A stretch of DNA of 64,000 nt from Candidatus Eremiobacteraceae bacterium (GCA_035710745.1 DASTCX010000018.1:228754-292753), one strand, 5' to 3'. Shown: positions 1-8,884, counted from the first letter of the stretch. Translations and numbers: made by a program. The notes: a model not told the origin generated them from the sequence alone.

Positions 1-182
1 AGCCGCAGACCGAGGGCGGCGCAGAGCCGGGCGGCAACCGAGATTCGAATGTCCGACGTCCTGCCTCGCTCCAAACGCGAGATGAGAGACGGATCGACCT
101 TCGCGACCCGCGATAGCGCCTGAAGGGTCAGGCCCTTTCTCCTCCGCGCGTCGGCGAGGACGTTCCCGATAGGCTTCGCCAC
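1..182 (-). CDS. XRE-family helix-turn-helix regulator, N-terminal part (runs off left edge)
   Basis: Sixty residues are visible, from a GTG at 182. They form a Cro/CI-type helix-turn-helix: the segment LTLQALSRVAKVDPSLISRL has the usual spacing of an XRE domain, with SLISRLERG as the recognition-helix region. The protein continues past the left edge, so its full length and any C-terminal domain are unknown. A perfect palindrome lies 47 nt upstream and is a plausible autoregulatory operator. The gene is divergent from the serine recombinase at 590, so it may control that mobile gene (inference). Confidence 0.75.
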   Translation of the reverse strand, partial: MAKPIGNVLADARRRKGLTLQALSRVAKVDPSLISRLERGRTSDIRISVAARLCAALGLR

Positions 183-228
183 AGCCGGGCCTTTAGCGCA
201 ACCGCGACCGGGTTGCCTGTAGAAGTAA

Positions 229-244
229 TGCAAAGAGTTTTGCA
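229..244. promoter_or_regulatory. Palindromic operator candidate TGCAAA-GAGT-TTTGCA
   Basis: A perfect 6-4-6 inverted repeat lies between the divergent XRE regulator and the recombinase. Two more TTGCA/TCGCAA-like half-sites follow within 30 nt. Its position upstream of an XRE gene fits autoregulation. No experiment or homologue is known to me. Confidence 0.4.
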
Positions 245-589
245 CGCGTTGCAGAATCGCAATTTCGTGAACACGAAGCCGGCGTTGAACGCGCCGACCA
301 GTCCCGTCAGGTCGCGCTTGTCCGAAGACGCCGCTCGATGCGCGAGCGAAGCGCAAGGAGGCTGGCGACGATGCGCGCATCGCTAATTCTCCTGGCACCA
401 TCGGGCTTGGCGAATCCCCGCGGTTTCCTCACGAGCGCGAAATACCATCGCTATCGCACGCGGACAAGGCGATCGCGTAACGCTTCGTCCCGGAGCATAG
501 CTTTACTCCGAAACCATCTGACGGTCTTTACCAAGAAGACGCCTCAAGGTATTCGGCGCAGCGATGAATGTTAAGACCGGGCGGCACCT
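245..589. other. Intergenic stretch before the recombinase
   Basis: I see no convincing gene here. A 78-residue plus-strand frame at 338-574 is rich in Arg and Ser with no recognisable domain, and looks like chance. The stretch probably holds the recombinase leader and possibly an attachment site, but no direct repeat identifies one within the window. Confidence 0.3.
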
Positions 590-2392
590 ATGATCCCCAA
601 CCTCTCTCAGGTTCGCGACGCCGTGGCGCTCTATCGCGTTTCGACGCGTCAGCAGGAACGAAAAGGCGAGTCTCTGCCCAATCAACAGCGATCGGTCCGT
701 GCGTGGGCCGGGTCGCACAACGTGAAGATCGTGGACGAGATTCGGTCCGCAGAATCGGGCAAAGGCGCCGTCCGACTCGTCGGCACGTCGATCACCCTAA
801 CCGGCAGGCAGGCCTATTCGAGGCTCATCAGAGACCTTCAACAAGTTCCGCAGTCGAAAAGGCCCGATGCGGTCGTCATCGATTGGACCGACCGCTGGAG
901 CAGGAGCCTGCTCGAGTACGTCGCCGTCATCGAGGCCTTTCAGCGCCTCAACATTCGGATGCTCTCGATCGGCGACGACGAGGATCTTACGGATCCGAAG
1001 AACGCGCTCGTCCTCCACATCAAGTCCGCCATCGCCCAAGAGCAACTTCGGATAACTTCGAACAAGGTGAAGGAGGCGAGGCGCTCGCGCCGGGAGCGCA
1101 GACTGTGGCAAGGCGGCCTCGCGCCGGACGGATATCGAACTCACCTGCCCGATTGCCCCGGACCGGCGGCAATCTCAAGGCAGGGAGTTTTCGGCCTGCA
1201 GTCCTTCAGCCAGCGCGCCTGCAGCTGCCGACCGGATGTGTTATGCCAAGACCCGTCGAGGGCGCCAATCATCCGCCTCGTATGGCAGCTCCTCGAATCG
1301 TCGCCATTGTCGTGGGAAGCCCTCGCCGAGGCCATCAACGAGCAGGGTCATCGTCGACCGAACGGACGACCGTGGCACTGGAACGATCTCTATCGGATCG
1401 GTCAGAACCCCGCTTATTGCGGCATCCTGGCGACGAACCGTTCCTTCCGCGACCTCAGCGATGGACGCATTATCAGGAGGCGCCCGCTGAAGGAGCAGCA
1501 ACTCGACGAGGCACCGGAGGCGATTCCCGAGCCCTTCGTCAGCGCGGAGACCTTTTGGAAGATTTGGGAAAGGCGCTATCACAAACAGACACGGCACCTT
1601 CCGCGCGCCAAGAACGGGGCCTCGTGCGAACTGACCGGAATGCTCGCATGCCCCGCGTGCGGAGCGATCATGACGCCAGTCTATTGTCTATCTTCGATGA
1701 TCTGCGGCAATGGCAAGCCGAGGAAGTCGCCGCGCAAGAAATACGTCTATGCGACGTGTCCGAACGCGACGAGAAGCAAGAGCGCGGGGCCGTCGTCGTG
1801 CGCGAACAGGCAGCGCGTCCGCGTCGACATCATCAGCAAACTCCTCATCGAGAGGCTGGCCGACACGGTATCTTTGTCCGACGATGCGATTGCCGAGGCG
1901 TTCGCACTGGAACGCGCATCTTCAATCGACGTCGACGCGCTCGAAACTGAGCGGCGAACGCATACTCGCGCCATCAAAGATTCGGAACACGTTCGTCATG
2001 CGCTAACTCGACAGCTTGTTGTCGGCACCTTGACGGATGATGAGTACCAGAAAGAAATATTCCTGTTTCGACGCGACGTCGCGCTGGCCCAGACAAGGTT
2101 GAACGAGATCGACCGGCAACTGAGGACGGCGAGCGCGCGGCCAAACTTCGAACGTGCCAGGTCGACGGTGCGGTGGTTGGCCGAGCGGTGGGACGCAATC
2201 AATGTCCCGGAGCGAGCCGAGGCGCTTCGACTACTCGTCGATCGCGCAACGTACTCTCCGAGCGGAACTACCCGCGTCGATCGTGTCCGGATTGTCGCGG
2301 CCGGAGCGGCATTCTCCGAATTCCGCGTCGCTGATGAATGCGCGGCGCGCGTGGATGATTTGCGATCCGTGCCGTCGCAGGTCAATCTCTGA
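590..2392 (+). CDS. Large serine recombinase (integrase/resolvase family)
   Basis: A 600-aa site-specific DNA recombinase. The N-terminal resolvase domain (about residues 10-165) has the nucleophile Ser in YRVSTRQQ (S18) and the conserved DRWSR (residues 101-105). A recombinase domain follows (about 215-330). Next comes a zinc-ribbon-like region beginning CPAC near residue 356, with further CxxC-like cysteines to about 405, and then a coiled-coil segment (about 425-520). This order and length match the large serine integrases of phages, ICEs and IS607-like cargo elements. The start is the ATG at 590. It probably moved an integrated element, and much of the accessory content of this window could belong to it, but no attL/attR pair can be seen. 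Confidence 0.9.
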   Translation: MIPNLSQVRDAVALYRVSTRQQERKGESLPNQQRSVRAWAGSHNVKIVDEIRSAESGKGAVRLVGTSITLTGRQAYSRLIRDLQQVPQSKRPDAVVIDWTDRWSRSLLEYVAVIEAFQRLNIRMLSIGDDEDLTDPKNALVLHIKSAIAQEQLRITSNKVKEARRSRRERRLWQGGLAPDGYRTHLPDCPGPAAISRQGVFGLQSFSQRACSCRPDVLCQDPSRAPIIRLVWQLLESSPLSWEALAEAINEQGHRRPNGRPWHWNDLYRIGQNPAYCGILATNRSFRDLSDGRIIRRRPLKEQQLDEAPEAIPEPFVSAETFWKIWERRYHKQTRHLPRAKNGASCELTGMLACPACGAIMTPVYCLSSMICGNGKPRKSPRKKYVYATCPNATRSKSAGPSSCANRQRVRVDIISKLLIERLADTVSLSDDAIAEAFALERASSIDVDALETERRTHTRAIKDSEHVRHALTRQLVVGTLTDDEYQKEIFLFRRDVALAQTRLNEIDRQLRTASARPNFERARSTVRWLAERWDAINVPERAEALRLLVDRATYSPSGTTRVDRVRIVAAGAAFSEFRVADECAARVDDLRSVPSQVNL

Positions 2393-2443
2393 TGTCGTCG
2401 CTCGCTTTCAAGCAGGGATACTACATAAGCGAACCGAGATGTC

Positions 2444-2710
2444 CTATTCGTTTCGTTCGTCGGCACGTGAGGCACCGGGGCGTAGACAAACCTCATGCCA
2501 GACGCCGGGAACGTCGCTTAGCCAATACAGCGCGTCCCCTCTGTGGTAAAAACCGACGTCCACTACTCGTGCCAGCTGATCCGCATACGCCAATTGCTCC
2601 TGAGTAAGCGGATGATGATAGTGCCACGTCGCCATGAAATCGCTTAACGCCTGCGCGTTCGCGACACGTACAATTGAACCGATAGGGTAGTCTTCGTTAT
2701 AGCCAGGCAT
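2444..2710 (-). CDS. Small conserved protein of unknown function
   Basis: 88 aa and soluble. It contains the pattern SDFMATWHYHHPL followed by an aliphatic/Gly segment, GFYHRGDALYWL and a terminal GVWHEVCLRP. It looks like a compact beta-rich domain in which the W-H-E-x-C tail is the most conserved-looking part. I recall similar short proteins annotated only as hypothetical. It faces the recombinase tail-to-tail, 51 nt away. Function unknown; a real gene is likely because composition and hydrophobic pattern are protein-like throughout. Confidence 0.6.
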   Translation of the reverse strand: MPGYNEDYPIGSIVRVANAQALSDFMATWHYHHPLTQEQLAYADQLARVVDVGFYHRGDALYWLSDVPGVWHEVCLRPGASRADERNE

Positions 2711-2810
2711 GATATCGAGGTCGAGCTGTTCGGCGGTGAAGCGAATAGTGCCCTCGGCCCGAATAGCACTAAGAAAAGGGTTGGGTCGAAAGTCCGTATC
2801 ACGAAACTCT

Positions 2811-2838
2811 TTGGTGCTTGTGCTGCTTGTGGTACACT
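2811..2838 (+). promoter_or_regulatory. Sigma-70-like promoter of the 2914 lipoprotein gene
   Basis: TTGGTG (2811-2816), a 16-nt spacer, then TACACT (2833-2838) preceded by TGG, which suggests an extended -10. It leaves a leader of about 70 nt before the ATG at 2914. Pattern match only. Confidence 0.45.
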
Positions 2839-2913
2839 AGCATGCGATGAGATCAGCGGGCGCAGCCAAACCGGCGTGCCTACAAAACGTGTCGGGGAAA
2901 GTGGGGCAGAGCC

Positions 2914-3840
2914 ATGCGAGCTAGGTTCCAGGTGGTCATCGGCGCTTTGATCTCAGGAATCGCACTATTGGCGGGATGCACCGGCTCTGGCTCGACGCAA
3001 GCTGTGCTCGAGTCGCATATGAATCGATTCTCAACGCATCCCAGCGTTTCAAGCACACTCGTCTACACGTGTGCGGACGGCATAAGCACGTGCGACTGGT
3101 TTCCGCTGAAGAGGCACACGATTGCGGGCATGCTAGTTTCCCCAGACGTTTCAGGAAACATCGGTGTTGACAGCCTTGGTAACGTGTATATAACCGGGCG
3201 GGATTCCGCGGACATCGAAGTCTTCCCGAAAGGTTCATCGACGATACTCAAGACGTTATCGGATCCTGGGGAGCGCCCGATCGACGTCGCAATCGCGGGT
3301 GATGGTACCGTATACGTTGCAAGTTCGCAGAACTTGAACAGCGGCAACGGCAGCGTTGCTGTTTTTCAAAGCGGCGTTCTCAAACGGATAATAAGCGACC
3401 CGAACTTCCACCAGGTTTCATCGGTCGCCGTAGACGAGCATCACCTTCTTATCGTCTGCTGGATAAACGGCGGCACGGGCGGTTGCGATGAATTTCCGGG
3501 TGCGAAGGGCAGTGGTACCTCAGTCATTTCGGGGGCTGGCATCTTTCCGGGCGGTGTGAAGTTCGACAAGAACGAGAACATCGTGATCGAAAACAATTCC
3601 TCGCTCCAGGTCTATCCACCGAGCGGCGGTTCACCGTGCAACACGATTCCGCTGCAGAACTCGCCGAATTTCTTCGCGTTCGACCGCTCTCAAATGCATT
3701 TCTTCTACGCCGACCGCAATAACGACGCGATCGTCGAAGAGACGTACCCCGGCTGTGCTGGGACCGCTTCTGTCGTCTTCACGTACAACACGGGTTGGGT
3801 ACCCGTCGGCGTCGCGGTGGATCTAGGGCCAGCTCCTTAA
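2914..3840 (+). CDS. Lipoprotein with NHL/SMP-30-like beta-propeller
   Basis: 308 aa. The signal peptide ends in the lipobox LLAGC (Cys22), so the protein is predicted to be lipid-anchored. The mature part shows repeated blade-like units with the pattern V-D-x-x-G-N-V-Y-I (GNVYITGRDSADIEVF, GTVYVASSQNL), typical of NHL or strictosidine-synthase/gluconolactonase-type propellers. No catalytic residues can be assigned. It is the first of three beta-propeller lipoproteins in the window (others at 12370 and 35568). It has its own promoter-like sequence upstream and stands alone. Confidence 0.8.
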   Translation: MRARFQVVIGALISGIALLAGCTGSGSTQAVLESHMNRFSTHPSVSSTLVYTCADGISTCDWFPLKRHTIAGMLVSPDVSGNIGVDSLGNVYITGRDSADIEVFPKGSSTILKTLSDPGERPIDVAIAGDGTVYVASSQNLNSGNGSVAVFQSGVLKRIISDPNFHQVSSVAVDEHHLLIVCWINGGTGGCDEFPGAKGSGTSVISGAGIFPGGVKFDKNENIVIENNSSLQVYPPSGGSPCNTIPLQNSPNFFAFDRSQMHFFYADRNNDAIVEETYPGCAGTASVVFTYNTGWVPVGVAVDLGPAP

Positions 3841-3949
3841 ATAGTGCCTCGGACTTCGTGGCGTTCCATTGCTCGAAAGCGGCACCGGAATTTTACGCCG
3901 TCGGCGGCGATACCGCGATGCCCGCAGCGGCGATAGCCGAGGCAGCTTA

Positions 3950-3988
3950 AAAACCAGAAGCGGTCACCGGAAGAACCGGGACCGCTTC
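3950..3988 (-). terminator. Intrinsic terminator of the minus-strand lipoprotein gene
   Basis: Stem GAAGCGGTC/GACCGCTTC (9 bp, perfect) with an inner CCGG/CCGG pairing and an AAGAA loop occupies 3957-3988. Read on the minus strand it is followed by GGTTTTTAAG. It lies 30 nt past the stop of the gene at 4018-5118, as expected for a Rho-independent terminator. Confidence 0.75.
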
Positions 3989-4017
3989 CCTACTGAGGAT
4001 GATACGAACAATTGTCC

Positions 4018-5118
4018 CTATGGGTGCAAGTTTATTGTGTCAGTCTCGACGTTCGGCGAGACAAACTGAACAATCACCCTAGGATTCGGTGAGCTTGAGT
4101 CGTTCGGCCAGCTTTGATAACCGCCGGCAGTCCACGGGAACCAACTAAAGTATGGTGTGCCCGTATATTGACCCAATTCAACTTGACCGCTACCGCCGCC
4201 ATTGTCATAGCAGCCAGTCACGCACGGTCCCCACGTAAACGGGCCAAACGTTTCTCCGCTGGCGAAATTATTGCAGCCCCACTGGGTGCATGAGTTTTCC
4301 TGGGCAATGCTCACCATCTTCTTCCATACGCAGCAATTGCCAGCCCAGCCAAGGCCGTTACTGCCGTAGTTGACCGCCATCGAAGGGTCTGGACTGCCGC
4401 ATGAAAAGGCCTTCGTTCCGTTCACAAAGATTTGTACGTAGCTAAAAGTCTGTAAAGGGACCGTCCTCACGTCGAGGGTAACCGTTTGGCCCGCCGCATA
4501 AGTGCAGCCTGTCAGGATACCCTTCGGCCCTGACATGTACGTGGTATAGTCGTTATACGTGTTGCTGTACTGGAACCCGGCGTCGATTGGGAGAGCCCAG
4601 AGAGAATTTGCAACCTGCGCCCAGCCGGCCCCATAGAGGTAGCCAGTATCGCGGGGGAGCATCGACGGCAACGGCCCAGGAGGTAGCACAATGTTGACTT
4701 GCATTTCAGCAAACGATGGCGGGGAGAAGACGCGGCGGAACGCGCCAGTATTCGTGCAGGGAATCGGTGTTGCGGACGTCATCTGGTTGCCATCGAGGCT
4801 GCAGTACCAGGGGTTCGGTGTGGGCGTGGGCGAGGGCTTGCTGAATGGCCCCGCGGTGGGCCGTGTTAACGGAGCATACGCGTCTGTCCATTCTATCGGG
4901 GCTGTAATGATCTCGCCTCTTACGGTATAAAATTCATTGCGAGTCCCGGGTACGCGCCTAAGCCAAGTGCCGTGCTCTCCGACCTGAAGGTTCGGGGACG
5001 GGTGACCGCTCGAATTCTTTCCTACGGTTGATACGGACGATACCTGTTGGCAACTCGTGGCAATTGTTGCGGCAACAAGGAACGCCAATGCGAAAAGGCC
5101 GCGGGTTTGAATAGACAA
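4018..5118 (-). CDS. Exported lipoprotein of unknown function
   Basis: 366 aa. The start is a TTG at 5118, supported by an AGGGGGCGGAAG SD-like run directly upstream. The signal peptide has a lipobox-like end (IATSCQQ). An N-terminal module with EHGTWLRRVPGTRN and RGEIITAP is shared with the small lipoprotein next door (5202-5447). A Pro/Thr-rich linker (about 93-103) follows, and then a Cys-rich beta region with aromatic patches (WFPWTAG). No enzyme motif recognised. It ends at a clear intrinsic terminator (3950-3988). Confidence 0.75.
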   Translation of the reverse strand: MSIQTRGLFALAFLVAATIATSCQQVSSVSTVGKNSSGHPSPNLQVGEHGTWLRRVPGTRNEFYTVRGEIITAPIEWTDAYAPLTRPTAGPFSKPSPTPTPNPWYCSLDGNQMTSATPIPCTNTGAFRRVFSPPSFAEMQVNIVLPPGPLPSMLPRDTGYLYGAGWAQVANSLWALPIDAGFQYSNTYNDYTTYMSGPKGILTGCTYAAGQTVTLDVRTVPLQTFSYVQIFVNGTKAFSCGSPDPSMAVNYGSNGLGWAGNCCVWKKMVSIAQENSCTQWGCNNFASGETFGPFTWGPCVTGCYDNGGGSGQVELGQYTGTPYFSWFPWTAGGYQSWPNDSSSPNPRVIVQFVSPNVETDTINLHP

Positions 5119-5201
5119 CTTCCGCCCCCTTTTTAGCCGTCAACGGTGCGAGGTCAGATCGACGACTATGAGGCAATTGAGTTGAAAGGGGGTTTGAACC
5201 T

Positions 5202-5447
5202 TCAGTGCGGAGGAGGAGCCGCGATAATCTCACCGCGGGTCGTGTAGTACAGGTTCTTTGTGCCCGGCACTCGCTTCAGCTTAGTGCCGTGTTCAGCTGG
5301 ATAGGGTGAGTAGAGTGCCCGATTGCGCATAGCGGCTGAGATCGTAGCTTTCGGGGCGGGTTGAGTCGTCGTCACCGGCGTCGAGTGACAACCGTTCAGG
5401 ATAAACAGAGCTAGGAGCATGACTGGGTACCGCAATATCGGGCGCAT
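5202..5447 (-). CDS. Small lipoprotein sharing a module with the 4018-5118 protein
   Basis: 81 aa from the ATG at 5447. A longer frame exists upstream but would bury the signal peptide. The signal peptide MRPILRYPVMLLALFILNGC ends in a lipobox (ILNGC). The C-terminal 30 residues, EHGTKLKRVPGTKNLYYTTRGEIIAAP, match the module at the N-terminus of the neighbouring 366-aa lipoprotein (pattern E-H-G-T-x-L-x-R-V-P-G-T-x-N...R-G-E-I-I-x-A-P). It is probably a paralogue consisting of the module alone. Function unknown. Confidence 0.75.
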   Translation of the reverse strand: MRPILRYPVMLLALFILNGCHSTPVTTTQPAPKATISAAMRNRALYSPYPAEHGTKLKRVPGTKNLYYTTRGEIIAAPPPH

Positions 5448-5635
5448 GCTTTGGATTTCGGCACTTGACGGGTTGACACCCGGTGGGCAGCGTAGGAATA
5501 GGCCCAAATCAGGACATCTGGCCGGAATAATACGCGCTTCGCCGCTCACAAACTTGACGGGACGTGGCAGGGCTCAAGCCCGCGGCGATGCCGGCCGACG
5601 TTGGCAACGATGTGCGATAGCCCGACGACGCGGAA

Positions 5636-5974
5636 CTATGCGGCGCCAGACTCTCGAGAAGACAAGTGCCCTAGCACGAATCCGACGGTGCCGCTTAGAA
5701 TCGCGCCAGCTATGTTGCTTTCCATCCGCCCCGCTAGACTGAGCACGGTCACCGCCGCAACGACGCCGATCACGGCAAGCGCCCTGAAGAACGCCGCCTT
5801 TCCTAGTATCTCCGCCACCGTTTCCTTCTTCTGGACCCAGACGATTGTCCAGAAGGCCAGCCACATCACTACGATGCCGACCGTCGCCAAAAGAGAAAGC
5901 GTCACGATCTGATCGGACGTCATAATCGTCGGTGCCGTCGTAACCGACGGAATTGGCGGTGGCGATCCTTGCAT
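5636..5974 (-). CDS. Small membrane protein
   Basis: 112 aa from the ATG at 5974, with a GGACGGAG SD-like sequence upstream. There are at least two hydrophobic helices (about 24-44 and 63-80) and probably a third weak one near the C-terminus (GAILSGTVGFVLGHL). A short polar loop QKKETVAEILGKAAF separates them. The pattern resembles small phage- or stress-associated membrane proteins of unknown function. Iteron-like repeats lie about 230 nt upstream of its start. Confidence 0.65.
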   Translation of the reverse strand: MQGSPPPIPSVTTAPTIMTSDQIVTLSLLATVGIVVMWLAFWTIVWVQKKETVAEILGKAAFFRALAVIGVVAAVTVLSLAGRMESNIAGAILSGTVGFVLGHLSSRESGAA

Positions 5975-6198
5975 GGTCGTAGTCTCCGTCCTACCCTCGT
6001 GTCGGGGCGGACACCTCGATTGGAAGCGCCGTTCCCCAAGAGAAGGGCAACGTGTGACGAGCACTCAGCGCAGATTCAAGTCGCCACAGCGATATCCGAA
6101 ACATCGCCGTGACCATCCACATCGATGTTGGTTCTCTGTCTGGCCGTTTATTTCCGTCACGGCGCGAATTCCGATTCCGGCCAGGAACGCGAGGCGAT

Positions 6199-6282
6199 GC
6201 CTGTAGGGGCCGCGTCACCACGATTGGTCTCATTCACCACAATTCGCGCCACTCACCACAACTAGGTCGTCACTCACCACAT
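6199..6282. repeat. Iteron-like array: four TCACCACAA-type units
   Basis: TCACCACGA/TCACCACAA/TCACCACAA/TCACCACAT begin at 6215, 6234, 6253 and 6274, spaced 19, 19 and 21 nt. That is about two helical turns, so the units lie on one DNA face. The array is preceded by GCCTGTAGG (6199-6207) and GGCCGCGTCACCAC (6208-6221). The same 14-mer recurs inverted at 61202-61215 together with the 9-mer at 61216-61224. The stretch 6283-6561 after the array shows nothing else convincing. Confidence 0.6.
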
Positions 6283-6561
6283 TTCACGGAACGAAGCGAG
6301 TGGATGCGCATATACTGCGGTTCAACAGCCGCACGATGTGAGACGCGGTTGGTTTTTTAGGCGCTCGGACAGGTAACGGGTCGTCGCCTCGCTTTGGTAT
6401 CACTCACGCGCAAGAAAAACAAACAAACTTTCCTTTTCGTCGTTATCTCTCGCTCGCGATCGAGTTGACTTTCAGACTTGATGCATGAGCCGGCGCCTTA
6501 GCGACGACCACCATCATTGACGCCAATCCGGCATCACGCGTTGCGGCGACGCGACTCAGCC

Positions 6562-6771
6562 TTACGTCTTGTCGGCATCTTCGGAATCATCGGGCTTGAG
6601 CAGCATCGGAATCATTTTTTCAACATCGGGGCTTGGCGTCGCAAACAAGCTCCTGGCTACGACGAGCGCAAAGGCGACAAGTTGGGCAAACACATAGAGC
6701 ATGAACGTCTTGTACACGTCGTCATCGAGCTGAAAGGTCCAGGGCCACTTGAATCCTTCGAAAAGGGTCAC
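6562..6771 (-). CDS. Small membrane protein, possibly 5'-truncated
   Basis: 69 aa from a GTG at 6771. It contains a hydrophobic helix, TFMLYVFAQLVAFALVVARS, and an acidic tail. The same frame stays open upstream to a TAG at 6880-6882. That upstream part reads as protein and contains a further hydrophobic helix (ALGLLVFETATASLVTLF), yet offers no ATG, GTG or TTG. Either the true start is a rarer codon or the gene has lost its 5' end. Two-helix small membrane proteins of this kind are often phage-derived. Confidence 0.5.
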   Translation of the reverse strand: MTLFEGFKWPWTFQLDDDVYKTFMLYVFAQLVAFALVVARSLFATPSPDVEKMIPMLLKPDDSEDADKT

Positions 6772-6901
6772 CAGGCTTGCAGTAGCGGTTTCGAAGACGA
6801 GAAGTCCGAGCGCCCAATTCGCATACGCACGTCGATGTCCGTGCTGTTGCGTGTGACGATCGTAATCGTCACGCCTTCGCTAAGCGATGTAGCAATCTCG
6901 C

Positions 6902-7267
6902 CTATCGCAATTGAGGATAGCTTCGCTCGATTTCCGCTGACATCGCCTGCGCCCGACGCTCGAGGTGCGGGCGGAGCTTCGCGATGCGCCGCAGGAGCGA
7001 TCGCAGCTCGCCGGCCGCGAAGAACGCCGGATCGAGCCGATAGACCGGCGTCGTCCCTTTCACGGTCATCATCATCAACTTGGCCGACACGAGCGATCGC
7101 AAGAGAAGCGACGCGACGTTCTCGGCGCAGCCGAGTTGGCGAGAAAGCAGCGCCGGCGCAAGACGCCCGACCAGCAACGACAGGACGAGCGTCTTCGTCC
7201 GCGATCGCGGACCCAGCGTCAGACCGACGTCGGGGGCGCCGACGCCGCGAATCGGCGTTCCGGACAT
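6902..7267 (-). CDS. Winged-helix DNA-binding protein
   Basis: 121 aa from the ATG at 7267. The centre (about 20-80) has the helix-turn-helix/wing pattern LARQL-type: LVGRLAPALLSRQLGCAENV, then SLVSAKLMMMTVKGTTPVYRL as the beta-wing. A C-terminal helix follows (GELRSLLRRIAKL), typical of ArsR/MarR-like winged helices that dimerise through their last helix. The frame stays open upstream, so a longer form is possible. The target is unknown. It could control the neighbouring exported-protein genes (inference). Confidence 0.6.
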   Translation of the reverse strand: MSGTPIRGVGAPDVGLTLGPRSRTKTLVLSLLVGRLAPALLSRQLGCAENVASLLLRSLVSAKLMMMTVKGTTPVYRLDPAFFAAGELRSLLRRIAKLRPHLERRAQAMSAEIERSYPQLR

Positions 7268-7738
7268 AGGCGCTCGTCGCGATTTCAAGCGCTTTACGGG
7301 CGTGTCATCGTCGATTCGCCGCAGAAGCCGCGTCAGTTGGCGGATCGCAGGATGTCGCGCATTCACTGGACGCGCGCGCTCCACGCCGAGTTCTGTTTTC
7401 TCTCCGTGACGACGCCCATGGCCACGGTGAGTCCGTCGCGGTCGCAGCGACGGACGCGCGTCGCCGGCGCGGCGCAGCGAGGGTCCAGGCATGGATCGAC
7501 GGCAGGAATCGTACGGCGACATCGAGGCGAGCCTCCGTCTGGCGTTTAGCGTCGTGAGGCTTTTGCGGGTCGCGCGATGAGTCGCCGGTCGTCGCCGCGT
7601 GGTTGCAAGGTCTTAACTCGGGACGGGGCGGTCGCGCGCCGCTCGGCGTATTGCGCGAGGGAGCGCCTAGGCCGGAGGCAAGTGCACGCAGAGGCACGCG
7701 CGTTCGTCGCCGGCGGTTGACCGAAGACCGCTTGACTC
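7268..7738. other. Intergenic stretch without a convincing gene
   Basis: Several long frames are open on both strands because of high GC, but all are Arg/Ala/Pro-rich and lack a domain or hydrophobic pattern. No promoter, terminator or repeat stands out. Confidence 0.3.
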
Positions 7739-8460
7739 CTAAGGAAGTACCCTGAATCGGAAGCCGTCTGGACTTGTCGGCGCCGTGCCAGATACGAGCT
7801 TATACTCCAAACCTTGCGTGAACTTTATCGGCGCATCGTGGTAGACGAAGCCCGCGCCGATCTGGCCGCTGCTGTACAGAATCCTCGAGCTGCTGCAAAC
7901 GCTCATCCCGGTCGTTCCGTCGTACAGCTCCAGCGTCGAACCCGACGGCTGGTTATTGGGATCGATGTAGTATATGGTCAAGAGCACTCCGCTTCCCGAC
8001 ACGACATCCTGGCAGGATCCGGCGGTGTTGAGCGGGTTGGTCCCGGGCGCGGGCGTGAGGGTGCCTTCGGTATCGTCGACGGCGAGCGCTCCGTCCCCAT
8101 TTATCGCCGCGTGATTGCTCGCGTCCCCGACCCGTCTTGAAGCTGGATGAGCGATCCGTTGTCGTCGACTTTCACGTCGATGTCGTGGTTCGAAGTCACT
8201 GTCGCGCATTGTCCGCTCGTAGTGGTGTCGCATATCTTCACCTGCTGGCTGCCGTTGCTGTCGATCGCCGCGCAGTGCGTCCCCGTCGTGGGATCGCACG
8301 TCTTCGTCTGCAGGTTATGTTGCGAATCTACATCAGCTGGCGTTGCATTCACGCCTGGATCGACGATGACGACATTGCTGCTAGCGGCTCCGGCTACGGA
8401 CGCCATCGAGATCGCGAGAACGACGCCTGCGGCTAGCAGAACAAGCCTCGATTGATACAC
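7739..8460 (-). pseudogene. Small exported protein of locus A, interrupted by a frameshift
   Basis: The start is the GTG at 8460, with AAGGAG 7 nt upstream. A signal peptide (VYQSRLVLLAAGVVLAISMASVAGA) leads into a DNGS/DGS-rich beta region. That frame stops at 8101-8103, but the continuing protein is found in another frame from about 8130 down to 7739 (INGDGALAVDDTEGT...DGFRFRVLP). Joining them near 8115-8135, where runs of C occur (GTCCCCGACCCG), gives one protein of about 240 aa. It is probably related to the 40579-41511 protein of locus B: same order of signal peptide, beta region, and C-terminal domain ending in a surface-like strand. It could be a real pseudogene or a sequencing indel. 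Confidence 0.6.
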
Positions 8461-8855
8461 GCCGATTCTCCTTACGGACAGGGAATGACACGTGATTAGG
8501 TCGATTATTTCTGATTTCCGTCGTTTAAGCGTTGCGAGGTAACGCTCCGTCGGAGTGCGCATAACGAACTGGACGGAAAGTTTTCCGCCTCGCTACCGAG
8601 GGTTCGATTCTACACCTGCAGTCCTCGGGTGTCAATCTTGGCGTCGTCATGCGAGCCGTGGATCAGTCCTCGGTCGTATTGTCGCCAAGCGCGAGTCGGT
8701 GCTTTGGTGCCGCGGGTTTCCAAAGGAAGCTACTGCGGCTGGATGTCGATTTTGAACGAAGATTTTTCGCGGCGAGACGTCGGTCGCTCCGGTCTAAGAC
8801 AGGCGCGATCCTACTGCCAAAACGACTCCTTCGCTTTGGGCGCGGCCAACCGTCA
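8461..8855. other. Intergenic stretch between divergent exported-protein genes
   Basis: No gene recognised. It holds the SD of the minus gene at 8460 and leads into the strong promoter at 8856. Frames here overlap on both strands but look like chance. Confidence 0.3.
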
Positions 8856-8884
8856 TTGACAGACGACACGCACAATTGTAGAAT
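8856..8884 (+). promoter_or_regulatory. Strong sigma-70 promoter of the fibre-like gene
   Basis: TTGACA (8856-8861, consensus -35), a 17-nt spacer and TAGAAT (8879-8884, 5/6 of consensus -10). It predicts a leader of about 220 nt before the ATG at 9110. This is the best housekeeping-type promoter in the window, and it contrasts with the activator-type promoter of the paralogous locus B. Confidence 0.75.

Noticed and set aside
8585..8625. GGTTCGATTC, like the T-arm of a tRNA
   Set aside because: No acceptor, D or anticodon stems can be found around it.
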